A DNA stretch of 64,000 nt from Streptomyces xanthii (GTDB lineage: Bacteria > Actinomycetota > Actinomycetes > Streptomycetales > Streptomycetaceae): positions 297,616 to 361,615 of the forward strand of contig NZ_CP061282.1 of assembly GCF_014621695.1 (NCBI RefSeq), written 5' to 3'. The notes below the pieces were generated by a model. The model ran no database searches. It was given only the letters and a program-made list of their open reading frames with translations, and had not been told where the DNA came from. Below, in pieces: positions 18,627 through 26,807 of the stretch (positions are counted from its first letter, which is position 1; each line of letters starts with the position of its first letter). The position numbers were made by a program, and so were the translations under genes.

Positions 18627-19103
18627 ATGCAGGCGCAACTGAGAGAGACCGCCGACGAGTTGGCCGGCGTTCTGTGGAGGGAGCACACCGTCTACCGCGA
18701 GCGCGGCGGCGGTGTGGTGATCCGGGGGGAGCATGTGGGGCGCTGGATCAGCATGGCGCCGACCGGCAGGCGGGACCAGGCGCTGATCCGGGCCGGCCGG
18801 ATCCTCGACGGCGGCACCACCGCCCCGGCCCGCCTGGAGGCGGTGGCCGACCTCACGGCCGGGACGGCGGAGCTGGCCGGCATCTGCCGCCGCCTGCTGG
18901 CCGAGACCGCCCTCGACACGGCCCCGGCCCCGGCGCCGCGCGGCCGCGGGAACCAGGCGGGCCGGCAAGGACGCAAGCCCAAGCCCGCCCGCAGGCCGAA
19001 GGGGCGGCGCATGTCCTTGGCCTCCTGGGTGGTGCTGCTCAGCGTGGCCGGTCTCGTCGCGCTGTGGGCGTACAGCGTCTTCGCGCGCCCCGTCGGGTTC
19101 TAG
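18627..19103 (+). CDS. Tail-anchored hypothetical protein
   Basis: A 158-residue protein with no family that I recognise. The N-terminal 90 residues are predicted soluble and helical. A strongly basic Gly/Lys/Arg/Pro linker follows (about 103-130), then a single hydrophobic helix MSLASWVVLLSVAGLVALWAYSVF near the C-terminus, which suggests a tail-anchored membrane protein facing the cytoplasm. The ATG at 18627 follows GGGGAGGGTC. Confidence 0.6.
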   Translation: MQAQLRETADELAGVLWREHTVYRERGGGVVIRGEHVGRWISMAPTGRRDQALIRAGRILDGGTTAPARLEAVADLTAGTAELAGICRRLLAETALDTAPAPAPRGRGNQAGRQGRKPKPARRPKGRRMSLASWVVLLSVAGLVALWAYSVFARPVGF

Positions 19104-19254
19104 AGGAGCCCAGGGACGCCGTTCAGCGGCATCAGCGGCCGCCCGGCCGGTGCTGTTCGCGCGGGCGCGGACCATCCGGTCCAGGCGGTCGGCCGGCTCG
19201 CCGACCGCCTGGGAGCCGGTGCCGAGGGCGCTGGTCCGTCACCCTCGGGCCCGG

Positions 19255-19692
19255 TCAGACCGTGACGGTCAGAACCTGCGAACCCGTGAGCTGGTGGCTG
19301 GCGTTCTCGGCGTAGACCTTGATGTACCGGGGCGCGCTGCCGGGCGCCATCGTGAACGAGAAGCTGTTGCCCAGGATGATGTCGGGAGCGACGAAGCAGG
19401 GGTACTGGGGGGTCGGACCGCAGTTGCCGACACGGTAGTTGCGCGTGACGGTGTCCTCCAGGGCCTTGGCGTCCCAGGTGACCGTCACGGTCTGGCGCGC
19501 CGCGTCATAGGTGTACGCGAGCCCTGTAGGCGCCGGCGCCGCCTCGACCAGCGCCTGAACCGCCTGGGCGGACTGCCGAGGGGCAGCCGACGCCGGTGCC
19601 GCCACCCCGATCAGCGCCACCGCCACCGCCACAGCCGCCCCCGCAACGGTCACGCCGGTACGTCCCGCCCGCACGCGCACGATGAAACCCAT
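19255..19692 (-). CDS. Secreted fibronectin-III-like protein
   Basis: A 145-residue protein with a long signal peptide (basic start, hydrophobic core, cleavage near ASA-A36). The mature part is beta-rich: APAPTGLAYTYDAARQTVTVTWDA is a typical FnIII opening and RYIKVYAENASH a later strand. Two Cys flank GNCGPTPQYPCF and may form a disulfide. It is likely a secreted small protein; binding partner unknown. Alone, with no visible operon partner. Confidence 0.7.
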   Translation of the reverse strand: MGFIVRVRAGRTGVTVAGAAVAVAVALIGVAAPASAAPRQSAQAVQALVEAAPAPTGLAYTYDAARQTVTVTWDAKALEDTVTRNYRVGNCGPTPQYPCFVAPDIILGNSFSFTMAPGSAPRYIKVYAENASHQLTGSQVLTVTV

Positions 19693-19954
19693 GAACCCTC
19701 CCCGGTCGGCCTGCCTCCGGCAGCAAGCAGCCTTGCCGGATCGTCAGGCATCGATTTCCGGCGGAGAGTAACCACCGCACCCCACACGGGCGGGCCCTGC
19801 GCATGATCACGTGGTGAACGGTGGCTTGCGCCGGGGACACGCACTCGGTCCGGCGCCGGCGAAGCCGGTACGTTCGACCTGCCCCGCCCTGCCCTGTACC
19901 GCCCTGCACAGGGCTGGATCCGGTACGAGCGCCCCCGTACGACTAGGAGTCCTG

Positions 19955-20566
19955 GTGAACCGACGTGTCCTGTTCGTCGCCCCCGGCATGAACGCCGCCC
20001 TGCGGCAGGCCCGGTTCGACGACGGTGCTCCCCTCGACGCTGCCGGGCGGGCCGCTGCCGAGGCGGCGGCCGGTGTGCTGCCGGTGCCTGTGGCGGCGGT
20101 CGTCTCCGACAGCCGGCGGTGCCGGGAGACCGCCGAGGCGCTGGGGCTCGCCTCCCTCACGGCGCCCGCCGAACTGGCCCCGCCGGACCGGGGAACCTGG
20201 CACGGCCGGACGCTCGCCGAGGTGTCCGCGGCGGAGCCCGAGGCGGTCGCCCGGTGGCTCGGCGACCCGGAGTTCGCTCCCGGTGGCGGCGAGTCGTTGA
20301 TCGACGTGTGCGCCCGCGTGGCCCGCTGGCTCGATGCGGCCGTACCGGACGACGGGGACGGGCCCGTGGTGGCCGTCGTCGAACCGGACGTGGTGCGAGC
20401 AGCCGTAGTGCACGCCCTGGGCGCGCCCGCGTCGTCCTTCTGGCGCTGCGACGTGGCACCGCTGACGGTCACCGAGCTGAGCGGCCGCGGCGGGCGCTGG
20501 AACGTGCAGATGGGAAAGCCGTTGGGCCCGGCCGGTTCGCCCGGCCGGGCCCAACGTGCGGACTGA
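19955..20566 (+). CDS. Histidine-phosphatase-fold pseudoenzyme beside cobalt transporter
   Basis: A 203-residue protein of the phosphoglycerate-mutase/CobC superfamily. The catalytic RHG motif is APG (residues 9-11) and the second catalytic His is Glu143 in VVAVVEPDVVRAAV, so the phosphohistidine chemistry is lost. Other landmarks remain: DSRRCRETAEAL and APPDRGTWHGRTL. GTG at 19955 follows TAGGAG. It converges with cbtA, leaving only 5 bp between stops. The family and position suggest a cobalt/B12-linked role, perhaps binding rather than catalysis. Confidence 0.8.
   Translation: MNRRVLFVAPGMNAALRQARFDDGAPLDAAGRAAAEAAAGVLPVPVAAVVSDSRRCRETAEALGLASLTAPAELAPPDRGTWHGRTLAEVSAAEPEAVARWLGDPEFAPGGGESLIDVCARVARWLDAAVPDDGDGPVVAVVEPDVVRAAVVHALGAPASSFWRCDVAPLTVTELSGRGGRWNVQMGKPLGPAGSPGRAQRAD
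20521..20555. terminator. Terminator hairpin inside the end of the phosphatase-like gene
   Basis: GTTGGGCCCGGCCGG and its exact complement form a 15-bp stem with loop TTCGC. It lies within the last 15 codons of the coding sequence and serves the convergent cbtA gene as well. Confidence 0.8.
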
Positions 20567-20571
20567 TCCGG

Positions 20572-21336
20572 TCAGTTCCCGGCGGGAACCGCCCCGGCGG
20601 CCGCGGCCCGCGCGGGCTTCGGCTGGAGCAGGCGCTGGGCCAGCTCCCCGAAGACGAGACCGAACCCGCTCCACAAGGTGACCTGGACGGCCAGCGCGGA
20701 GAGCCGGAACCGCCACAGCAGCGTGGCGGGGAAGTGCTCGGGCACGCCGTCGGCCGCGGGCAGCACGGCGAAGGCGATCCCGACCACGACGGCGAATCCC
20801 AGCAGCGCGGCGACGGTGGCGTAGTAGGTACCGATGCGTGGCGCCAGCCGCTTCCCGAGGATCGTCGCTCCGATCGCGAGGAGCACGCTGAGCAGGATCA
20901 TCAGGAAGAACAGCGTGGTGCGCTGACCGATGGTGTCGGGGTTGCCGACGGCGGGCGGGGTGGCCGGGTACTTCAGGTACGGGACGACGTACACGGCCAG
21001 GAGCGCGCTGCCGGACAGCAGCAGCGCGGTGGAGCGTGGGCCGAAGCGGCCGACGCGACCGAGGGCGAAGCAGTAGGCCAGGGCGGCGATCCCGCCGAAG
21101 GCGACTGCGTAGACGAGCATTCCGGTGGCGAGACCGGCGGTCGACTGCAGGCTCCGGGAGACGAGTTCGACCTCCTCGCCGCCGTGTGAGTGTGCGGCGT
21201 GGGCCTCCTCGAAGGCGATGGCTCCGTCGACGTTCGGCTCACCGAGCCAGTAGGCGACGACCAGGGCGAGCACGCCGGCGGCCAGGCCGGCGAGCATGCC
21301 CCGAACGAGCAGATTGCGTACGGTGGTCGAGTTCAT
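20572..21336 (-). CDS. cbtA: Cobalt transporter subunit CbtA
   Basis: A 254-residue membrane protein with about six hydrophobic helices. The first, LLVRGMLAGLAAGVLALVVAYW, precedes a His/Glu-rich periplasmic loop (EEAHAAHSHGGEEVE) that can bind metal, as in CbtA. The loop YVVPYLKYPATPPAVGNPDTI is the family signature. CbtA and CbtB form a B12-regulated cobalt uptake system. It is 23 bp downstream of cbtB, and a cobalamin riboswitch precedes the operon. ATG at 21336. Confidence 0.92.
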   Translation of the reverse strand: MNSTTVRNLLVRGMLAGLAAGVLALVVAYWLGEPNVDGAIAFEEAHAAHSHGGEEVELVSRSLQSTAGLATGMLVYAVAFGGIAALAYCFALGRVGRFGPRSTALLLSGSALLAVYVVPYLKYPATPPAVGNPDTIGQRTTLFFLMILLSVLLAIGATILGKRLAPRIGTYYATVAALLGFAVVVGIAFAVLPAADGVPEHFPATLLWRFRLSALAVQVTLWSGFGLVFGELAQRLLQPKPARAAAAGAVPAGN

Positions 21337-21359
21337 GAGCGCGCGGCTTCCCTACGGGA

Positions 21360-21581
21360 TCAGTGGCAGGGGAAGCCGAGCAGGTGGCGGGCGTCGTGCA
21401 CCCACTCATGGACCCCCGCGCCGCTGAACACGGAGGTGGCGCCCTGTTCGGCGCCGACGAAGTACAGCAGGACGAGCATCAGGATGCCGAAGAACGCGGC
21501 CCAGGGGGCGATCGTCCTCAGCGGCAGTGTGGCCGGAAGAGTAGGCGTGTCGGCGGTCGGCTGGGCGACGTGCTGCGCCAT
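21360..21581 (-). CDS. cbtB: Cobalt transporter subunit CbtB
   Basis: A 73-residue protein with one membrane helix (WAAFFGILMLVLLYFVGAEQGA) and a C-terminal His-rich segment VHEWVHDARHLLGFPCH, matching CbtB in size and layout. The His residues probably bind Co2+ for transfer to CbtA. The ATG at 21581 follows AGGAGGC. It is the first gene of cbtBA and lies directly after the B12 riboswitch, so it should be shut off when cobalamin is abundant. Confidence 0.92.
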   Translation of the reverse strand: MAQHVAQPTADTPTLPATLPLRTIAPWAAFFGILMLVLLYFVGAEQGATSVFSGAGVHEWVHDARHLLGFPCH

Positions 21582-21635
21582 GGCAGGGCCTCCTTCGGGA
21601 GTTCGCGTCCCGTCTCGGTGGTGCACTTGACGACC

Positions 21636-21745
21636 GTCACGGGTCTGACTCACGAGGGGCCCGAGGGCCTCCCGCACACAGTGGCGCGACCGTGCCGGAC
21701 TCTCACCGGCTTCCGTCGACCGTCGTCGATATCGCACTGACCGTA
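21636..21745 (-). ncRNA. Cobalamin (B12) riboswitch
   Basis: Read on the minus strand, the conserved blocks occur in order: GGTGAGAGTCC (21707-21697), GCCACTGTG (21685-21677) and the B12 box GAGTCAGACC (21651-21642). Closing segments ACGGTC and GACCCGT flank them. It ends about 55 bp before the cbtB start, consistent with control of translation initiation or termination by adenosylcobalamin. Confidence 0.92.
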
Positions 21746-21873
21746 CCGCCTGACGCGGGCATGGCCAATACGGCCCGGGGTGAGACGAGGCGGGGTAAAC
21801 CCGCACTCCCGCACAAACTTGTCCAGTCAAGCATCTGCTGGAGGCGACGAACAGATCTCGCTGCGGAATACAG

Positions 21874-21885
21874 ATGCACGTACAA
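21874..21885. promoter_or_regulatory. Second copy of the MarR-type half-palindrome
   Basis: ATGCACGTACAAG shares TGCACGTACAAG exactly with the sequence upstream of the SMR genes. It lies just beyond the 3' end of marR and upstream of the riboswitch, so it could be an auxiliary site or chance. Confidence 0.35.
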
Positions 21886-21936
21886 GGAGACCGGTACGTG
21901 GAACCGCCCGGGGGAGCGGCTTGCGATCAGGGTGGC

Positions 21937-22392
21937 CTACTGCAAACCGTGTGCGCTGCGCAGGGCTTGGACGGTGGGGCCGAGCTCGGGGTCGGCGGCG
22001 AAGGTGTTGAGCACCGAGGAGAGTACTTCCGCATAGGTCGCGCAGGCGTCCTGGTAGCGTCGCCGGCCATCCTCGGTGATGACCGCGTAGACGCCGCGCT
22101 TGTCCGACGGGCACAGGTCCTTGTAGGCGTACCCGGCCTTCTCCAGCCGCGCCACCAGGCGCGTCACCGAGGACTGACTGAGGCCGACGCTCTCGGCGAG
22201 ATCCTGCATGCGCAGTTCGTCCTTGTCGGCACGGTGGAGGTTCTCCAAGGAGCGGAACTCCGACAGGCTGATGCCGTGCCGGCGCTGCAGGGTCTGGGTC
22301 AACTCCCGCTCCACGCGCCCGAAGAGCGTGACAGCGCGACTCCACAGCGCCTGGTCGGAGGCGTAGGCGGGTGCGGGCTGTGGCGTCTTCAT
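21937..22392 (-). CDS. MarR family regulator
   Basis: A 151-residue MarR-type winged-helix regulator. The DNA-binding part includes HGISLSEFRSLENL, DLAESVGLSQSSVTRLVARLEKAGY and the wing CPSDKRGVYAVITEDGR. It is divergent from a pair of SMR exporters and probably represses them until a ligand binds. ATG at 22392 is chosen over an upstream in-frame start because GAGGAGG precedes it. Confidence 0.9.
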   Translation of the reverse strand: MKTPQPAPAYASDQALWSRAVTLFGRVERELTQTLQRRHGISLSEFRSLENLHRADKDELRMQDLAESVGLSQSSVTRLVARLEKAGYAYKDLCPSDKRGVYAVITEDGRRRYQDACATYAEVLSSVLNTFAADPELGPTVQALRSAHGLQ

Positions 22393-22493
22393 GGGTGCCT
22401 CCTCGAGAGCGGTTGACACCAGAGTACATGCTCATGCAAGCTTCTCGGCGTCGCCCCCGGTTCCCCTCGGGGCACTTCACAACCTCAAAGCAT

Positions 22494-22505
22494 TTGCACG
22501 TACAA
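22494..22505. promoter_or_regulatory. MarR operator candidate
   Basis: TTGCACGTACAA is a near-perfect palindrome centred on ACGT, 31 bp before the first SMR gene and between the divergent marR and SMR promoters. Confidence 0.55.
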
Positions 22506-22536
22506 GCAAGTAGTTCTGAGCGAAAGGTTCCCTGTC

Positions 22537-22857
22537 ATGCACTGGATCTACCTGGCCATCGCTGTCGCGTTCGAGATCGCGGTGGCTCTGTCCGCGGGCA
22601 AGGCCGAGGGATTCACCAACCGGAAGTGGACCGCGGCGACGCTGATCAGCGGCGCGCTGGCGACCTTCGCGCTCAGCAAGGCACTGCTGACCTTCAACGT
22701 CGGTGTGGGCTACGCACTGTGGACCTCGGTGGCCGGCGTCGGCATCACCCTGCTGGGCGCCCTGCTCTTCGGCCAGCGCCTGAACTGGGGCAAGGCCCTG
22801 GGCATCCTCGCGGTGATCGGCGGGGTCGTGGGCCTGCAACTCAGCGGCGGCGCCTGA
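22537..22857 (+). CDS. SMR family transporter, subunit 1
   Basis: A 106-residue small multidrug resistance protein with four helices. The essential membrane Glu is in AIAVAFEIAVALSAGKAEGF, and the helix 3 signature GVGYALWTSVAGVGI is intact. SMR proteins export lipophilic cations by proton antiport as dimers. The next gene encodes a second, longer SMR protein, so the two probably form a heterodimer like EbrAB or YkkCD. Divergent MarR control is inferred. Confidence 0.9.
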   Translation: MHWIYLAIAVAFEIAVALSAGKAEGFTNRKWTAATLISGALATFALSKALLTFNVGVGYALWTSVAGVGITLLGALLFGQRLNWGKALGILAVIGGVVGLQLSGGA

Positions 22858-22938
22858 CCCCCACCCCTCCCTGACCCACTGCTCACTCCTCCCCTCTCCT
22901 CTCTTCTCACCTCCCTGCCTCGAAAGGACCTCGATCTC

Positions 22939-23361
22939 ATGTCCTCCACCACCGCGTCCGCTGCCCCGTCCGCCACCCGCTCCTGGACCATGCTCCTGCT
23001 CGCCGGAGGCTTCGAAGTCGTCTACGCCCTCGCCGTGGGCGGCAGCGAGGGCTTCTCCGTACTGACCTGGTCGCTGGTCGGCGTCGTGTTCTTCCTCCTG
23101 ACCCTGTGGGCACTCAGCCAGGCGCTGCGCACCATCGACGTCGGCATCGGCTACGCCGTGTGGGCCGGTATCGGAGCGGTCGGCGCGGCCGTGCTCGGCC
23201 CGGTGTTCTTCGACGAGACCCTCAGCGGCGTGCAGTACCTGTGGCTCGGCCTGATCATCGCCGGCGTCATCGTCCTCAAACTCGCCGACAAGCCCTCCAC
23301 CCCCGAGGCCACCACTGACCGGCCGCAGCAGACTCAGCAGGCGCGGCCCGCCCACGCCTGA
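22939..23361 (+). CDS. SMR family transporter, subunit 2
   Basis: A 140-residue SMR protein. The essential Glu lies in LLAGGFEVVYALAVGG and helix 3 is IGYAVWAGIGAVGAAVLG. An extra N-terminal tail (about 14 residues) and a C-terminal Thr/Gln/Pro tail of about 25 residues distinguish it from subunit 1, as is usual in heterodimeric SMR pairs. It is separated from subunit 1 by 81 bp of pyrimidine-rich sequence and has its own site CGAAAGGACC. A 25-bp-stem terminator follows. Confidence 0.9.
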   Translation: MSSTTASAAPSATRSWTMLLLAGGFEVVYALAVGGSEGFSVLTWSLVGVVFFLLTLWALSQALRTIDVGIGYAVWAGIGAVGAAVLGPVFFDETLSGVQYLWLGLIIAGVIVLKLADKPSTPEATTDRPQQTQQARPAHA

Positions 23362-23387
23362 CCTGACTGCAGGGTCGCTGAACCCAA

Positions 23388-23441
23388 CCCGCTGTCCCCG
23401 GCAGGTTTCCCGCAGACGGGAAACCTGCCGGGGACAGCGGG
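23388..23441. terminator. Very strong hairpin terminator
   Basis: A perfect 25-bp stem beginning CCCGCTGTCCCCGGCAGG, with loop CAGA. It lies downstream of the SMR pair and upstream (3') of the convergent marR2 gene. Confidence 0.88.
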
Positions 23442-23554
23442 GTATCGGGGCTTGTCACGGCGGCAGGGACGCGGAACGCCGACTCGGCGGCCCAGCGCGT
23501 CGCGCGTTCCGAAGCGCTGTCGGCCGCAGCCGGCAGGCCGATCGGCCGGTGTGG

Positions 23555-24112
23555 TCAGCTCTCCTTGGGGACGTCGTGACGCGTCGCCTGCCCGAACTCG
23601 CCCTCCAGGCGCCCCAGCAGCCGGCCCAACAGTGAGTTGAGCACATCGAGATCCTCACCGGTGAAGGCGTCGAGGAACAGCTGATGTTCACGCGTGGTGC
23701 GTTGCTGGGTGGCCGCGCGCCAGCGGTCCTGGCCGTGCCGCGTGAGCCGGACGGGCTTGCTACGGCCGTCGGCCGCGGCCACGGACTCGATCAGGCCGGC
23801 CTGGGACAGACGGGCCAACCGCACGCTCATGGTGCCCGAGGTGATGCCCAGTTGCTGGGCGAGGGTGGTGGGGGAGGCCTGGTAGGGAGGGCCGGACCGC
23901 TGGAGCGCCGAGAGTGCGGCCCAGTCGCCGGCGGTCAGCTCGTGGTCCGCCGCGACCTCGGTCAGCAGGCGCTCGAACAGCCGGGATGTACGGCCGATGC
24001 GCTGGCGGGCGGCCTCGGTGCGCGGGTCGACATCAGGCATGTCGGCGACCCAGCGAGCCAGTTCGGCCTGCACCGAGTCCCGGGGCGTGGGCGGCAGTTG
24101 GGATCCGGGCAC
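23555..24112 (-). CDS. MarR family regulator (second)
   Basis: A 185-residue MarR-type regulator. The winged helix includes ELTAGDWAALSALQRSG, LAQQLGITSGTMSVRLARLSQAGL and the wing DGRSKPVRLTRHG. The long N-terminal helix SVQAELARWVADMP is the dimer arm. GTG at 24112 is chosen because AGGGAG precedes it by 8 bases; a TTG at 24136 would lie inside the operator palindrome. It is divergent from an SDR gene with two repeat motifs between, so it probably represses that SDR and itself. Confidence 0.87.
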   Translation of the reverse strand: MPGSQLPPTPRDSVQAELARWVADMPDVDPRTEAARQRIGRTSRLFERLLTEVAADHELTAGDWAALSALQRSGPPYQASPTTLAQQLGITSGTMSVRLARLSQAGLIESVAAADGRSKPVRLTRHGQDRWRAATQQRTTREHQLFLDAFTGEDLDVLNSLLGRLLGRLEGEFGQATRHDVPKES

Positions 24113-24124
24113 CTTTGACACTCC

Positions 24125-24165
24125 CTTGAGTCTCAAGATAATTTACCTTGGCACTCAAGATAATT
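24125..24165. promoter_or_regulatory. MarR operator region with two 12-bp repeats
   Basis: CTCAAGATAATT occurs at 24132-24143 and 24154-24165, a 22-bp period (two helical turns). The first copy is also part of the palindrome CTTGAG-T-CTCAAG at 24125-24137. The A+T content here is well above the surroundings. Confidence 0.7.
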
Positions 24166-24398
24166 GCATAAGGGGGAGCCGACGACGCACGCTCCTCCGC
24201 GAGGACGCACACGTCCTGCCCTGGGCCGGACTCTCTCGCCTACGCGGCACTCACCGGCCGTACCGCCTTCCCCGTCACCACCACCCAAGCCCCCCAGCGC
24301 CACCTGGCAAGACCAGCCGACCGACCCACCGATCACCACCTCCCGCACCACAGGCTGACGCCAACCTCCGCCCCGACCACGCCCAGGCAGGAGCACCG

Positions 24399-25253
24399 AT
24401 GCCGTCCCAGCAGCTCGAACAAGCCCCCACCAAGGTCTGGTTCATCACCGGCACCAGCACCGGACTCGGCCGCGCCCTGGCCCAGGAAGTCATCGCCGAC
24501 GGCGACCGGCTCATCGCCACCGCCCGTGACCCCCGCACACTCGACGACCTCGTCGCCCTGGCACCCGACCGCGTGCGCGCTCTCCCCCTCGACGTCACCA
24601 ACCCCACCGCGATCCGCAACGCCGTCGACGCCGCCCTCAAGGAATTCGGCCGCATCGACGTCCTGGTCAACAACGCCGGCTACGCCCTGCGCGGCGCCCT
24701 GGAAGAACTCCCCGAGCACGAACTGCGCCGCCAGTTCGACACCAACGTCTTCGGAGCCCTCGAGGTCACACGGGCCGTCCTGCCCACCCTGCGCGCCCAG
24801 CGCTCGGGATGCATCGTGCAGATGTCCTCCGTCGGCGGCGTCATGGCCACCCTCGGCGGAACCGCCTACGCAGGCACGAAATTCGCCCTCGAAGGACTCT
24901 CCGAAGGCCTGGCCGCCGAAGTCGCCCACCTCGGCATCCACGTCCTCATCGTCGAACCCGGCCCCTTCCGCACCGACTTCACCGGCCGCTCGGTCACCTA
25001 CGCCGACCCCATCGACGACTACCGCCCAGCCCTGGACCCCGCCAAGAAGCAATTCCTGGCCATGCACGGCACCCAGCCCGGCGACCCCGCCCGAGCCGCA
25101 CGCGCCATCATCACCGCCACACAGATGGACCAGCCACCCCTGCGCCTGCCGCTCGGCGCCAACGCCATCGACCGAATCCGCGAACGCCTCCAACAGCGAC
25201 TGCACGAAGTGGACGCCATCGAGCCCCTCGGCCGCCCGACCGACTACACCTGA
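24399..25253 (+). CDS. SDR family oxidoreductase (MarR-controlled)
   Basis: A 284-residue classical SDR. Cofactor motif TGTSTGLG is near residues 17-24, NNAG in VLVNNAGYALRG, catalytic Ser in QMSSVGG and pair YAGTK. The C-terminal third resembles oxidoreductases with an extended substrate lid (GRSVTYADPIDDY). ATG at 24399 follows AGGAG. The 260-bp 5' region contains the MarR repeats, suggesting induction by a reactive or toxic compound that the enzyme then reduces. Confidence 0.85.
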   Translation: MPSQQLEQAPTKVWFITGTSTGLGRALAQEVIADGDRLIATARDPRTLDDLVALAPDRVRALPLDVTNPTAIRNAVDAALKEFGRIDVLVNNAGYALRGALEELPEHELRRQFDTNVFGALEVTRAVLPTLRAQRSGCIVQMSSVGGVMATLGGTAYAGTKFALEGLSEGLAAEVAHLGIHVLIVEPGPFRTDFTGRSVTYADPIDDYRPALDPAKKQFLAMHGTQPGDPARAARAIITATQMDQPPLRLPLGANAIDRIRERLQQRLHEVDAIEPLGRPTDYT

Positions 25254-25623
25254 CCCCGCCCCGGCGACAACACCACCCGCACCGCGGCCCACACCACGGC
25301 CGGAGAGCAGTTGTCGCTGCCCCATGAACGGCGACCTACCGATTCATCAGCCGGTGATGGTAGGGCGCCTCACAACTGCCGTCACATCGATGCCGGTACA
25401 TGTTCGTGCGGTGGCCTCGGCCCGCAACACCGTGCCGCGGCCCCGTCGTCATGACTGCCCCTGGCCCCTGGCCCCTGGCCCCTGGTCCCCGGCTTCCGCG
25501 CAACCGTCGGTACCGAGTCGGCCATCAACCCTGCCGAACACATAGTCCGCGACAGCCGCAGCACAACCACGAAGATGCGCATCCGGAGGCAGCAGAGACG
25601 GCAGCCGAATTCCCCGCAGCAGG
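25254..25623. other. Non-coding stretch
   Basis: No convincing gene in about 370 bp between the SDR stop and the next gene. The only clear feature is four tandem GCCCCTG units at 25457-25484. Confidence 0.55.
25457..25484. repeat. Tandem GCCCCTG repeat (4 x 7 bp)
   Basis: Four exact units, followed by one changed unit (GTCCCCG). Simple-sequence repeat in non-coding DNA. Confidence 0.85.
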
Positions 25624-26619
25624 TCAGCAACTCCTCAACCGCGCCAGCGAATCACGGACCGTGGCCGCGACGAAGACCGGACACCGCACCGTGCCGAGCG
25701 GCGGTACCCCCTTCCTCGGCCACCTCTCGTACACGGCCCGCCCACGCGCGCTCGCCAGATGCGCGCCCACCCACAGAACCTCGGTGGCGTCGTCCGGAAG
25801 AGCCGGGTGCGCGTCGTGCGCACAGGTCCCACCGTCACTGAGAAGCTCAAGGGCACGCTCGAAAGCCCCCACCAGCTCGGCAACGAGCTGCTGCGCCCCC
25901 TCGTGCTCGGGATCGGCCTCGACCTCCACGTACCAGGTCACGGCGGTGGCCGTGAAGACGCGCCCGGCCAGGTCCTCGCCCGAGGCCTCCTGCAGCGCGG
26001 AGGCCGCGAAGGAGAGGTCGAACGCGACGTCGAAGGTTCTGGCGAGCGGATAGCCCTCCATGATCGCGGTGAGCCCGTCGAGCTCGTATCGGTCCTCGAA
26101 CGGCAGGAACGGCGGTACGTCGTCCCCCGCCGAGCCCGGCCGCAGCGACTCCATCACCACGCGCGCATACCCGGCGGTGTTGCGCGGGCACAGCCACGCC
26201 TCACGAGACTGCCGGGGGTCCGGCCAGAGCCCCTCGCCGCCCGCCCCCTCGCCACCGAGCTCCCGCAGCACGTCCGGAACACACTCCAGCTGCCCCTCCA
26301 GACTGCCCTGGAACGGATGCTCCCCATGCCCGCAGGTTTCGTCCCGCAGCGCCCGCGCCGCAGCCGAAGCCGCACCGAACGCAGCCTCGACATCAAGGTC
26401 CTCCGGCTTCCTGGTGGCCAGATACGGAAGGGCCAGGACAAGGCCCAGAGTCCAGCGATACGCGAGCGTCCCGCTCGGAGCGGCGGCCAGTTCACGGGCA
26501 CACTCGGCCACGAGCCGCTCGTACTCCTGCGGATCGTGATCGACGTACTCCCGCATCTCGTCCCAGGCATCGATCAGCTGCCCCGCCCGCCCATCGGAAC
26601 CCCGCTCCGCCACCGTCAT
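25624..26619 (-). CDS. Hypothetical protein, Streptomyces-type
   Basis: A 331-residue acidic soluble protein that I do not recognise. It is Glu/Ala-rich and mainly helical, with LIDAWDEMREYVDHDPQEYERL at the start, a central proline-rich loop (DDVPPFLPFEDRYELDG), and a C-terminal part containing GAHLASARGRAVYERWP. No catalytic motif stands out. ATG at 26619 is chosen over an upstream in-frame start because GAGGAGG precedes it directly. Confidence 0.65.
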   Translation of the reverse strand: MTVAERGSDGRAGQLIDAWDEMREYVDHDPQEYERLVAECARELAAAPSGTLAYRWTLGLVLALPYLATRKPEDLDVEAAFGAASAAARALRDETCGHGEHPFQGSLEGQLECVPDVLRELGGEGAGGEGLWPDPRQSREAWLCPRNTAGYARVVMESLRPGSAGDDVPPFLPFEDRYELDGLTAIMEGYPLARTFDVAFDLSFAASALQEASGEDLAGRVFTATAVTWYVEVEADPEHEGAQQLVAELVGAFERALELLSDGGTCAHDAHPALPDDATEVLWVGAHLASARGRAVYERWPRKGVPPLGTVRCPVFVAATVRDSLARLRSC

Positions 26620-26807
26620 CCTCCTCGTACTCGCCCACGCAACCCGCCCATGATGACGGACCGCCAGACATGCACCGAAGCCGCCCCGAAGCCATGCGGG
26701 CCTGCTGTCCACGCGCGCTGATCGGTGGCCAGAACGGCTCGACGCCGCAACGATCGTTGCGGTTACGCTGCGACGCACATCTGGTGCAGGGGGAAGAGGG
26801 GGAGATA

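Noticed and set aside
22858..22938. Small gene or attenuator in the pyrimidine-rich gap between the SMR genes
   Set aside because: No open frame with a ribosome site and no hairpin visible.
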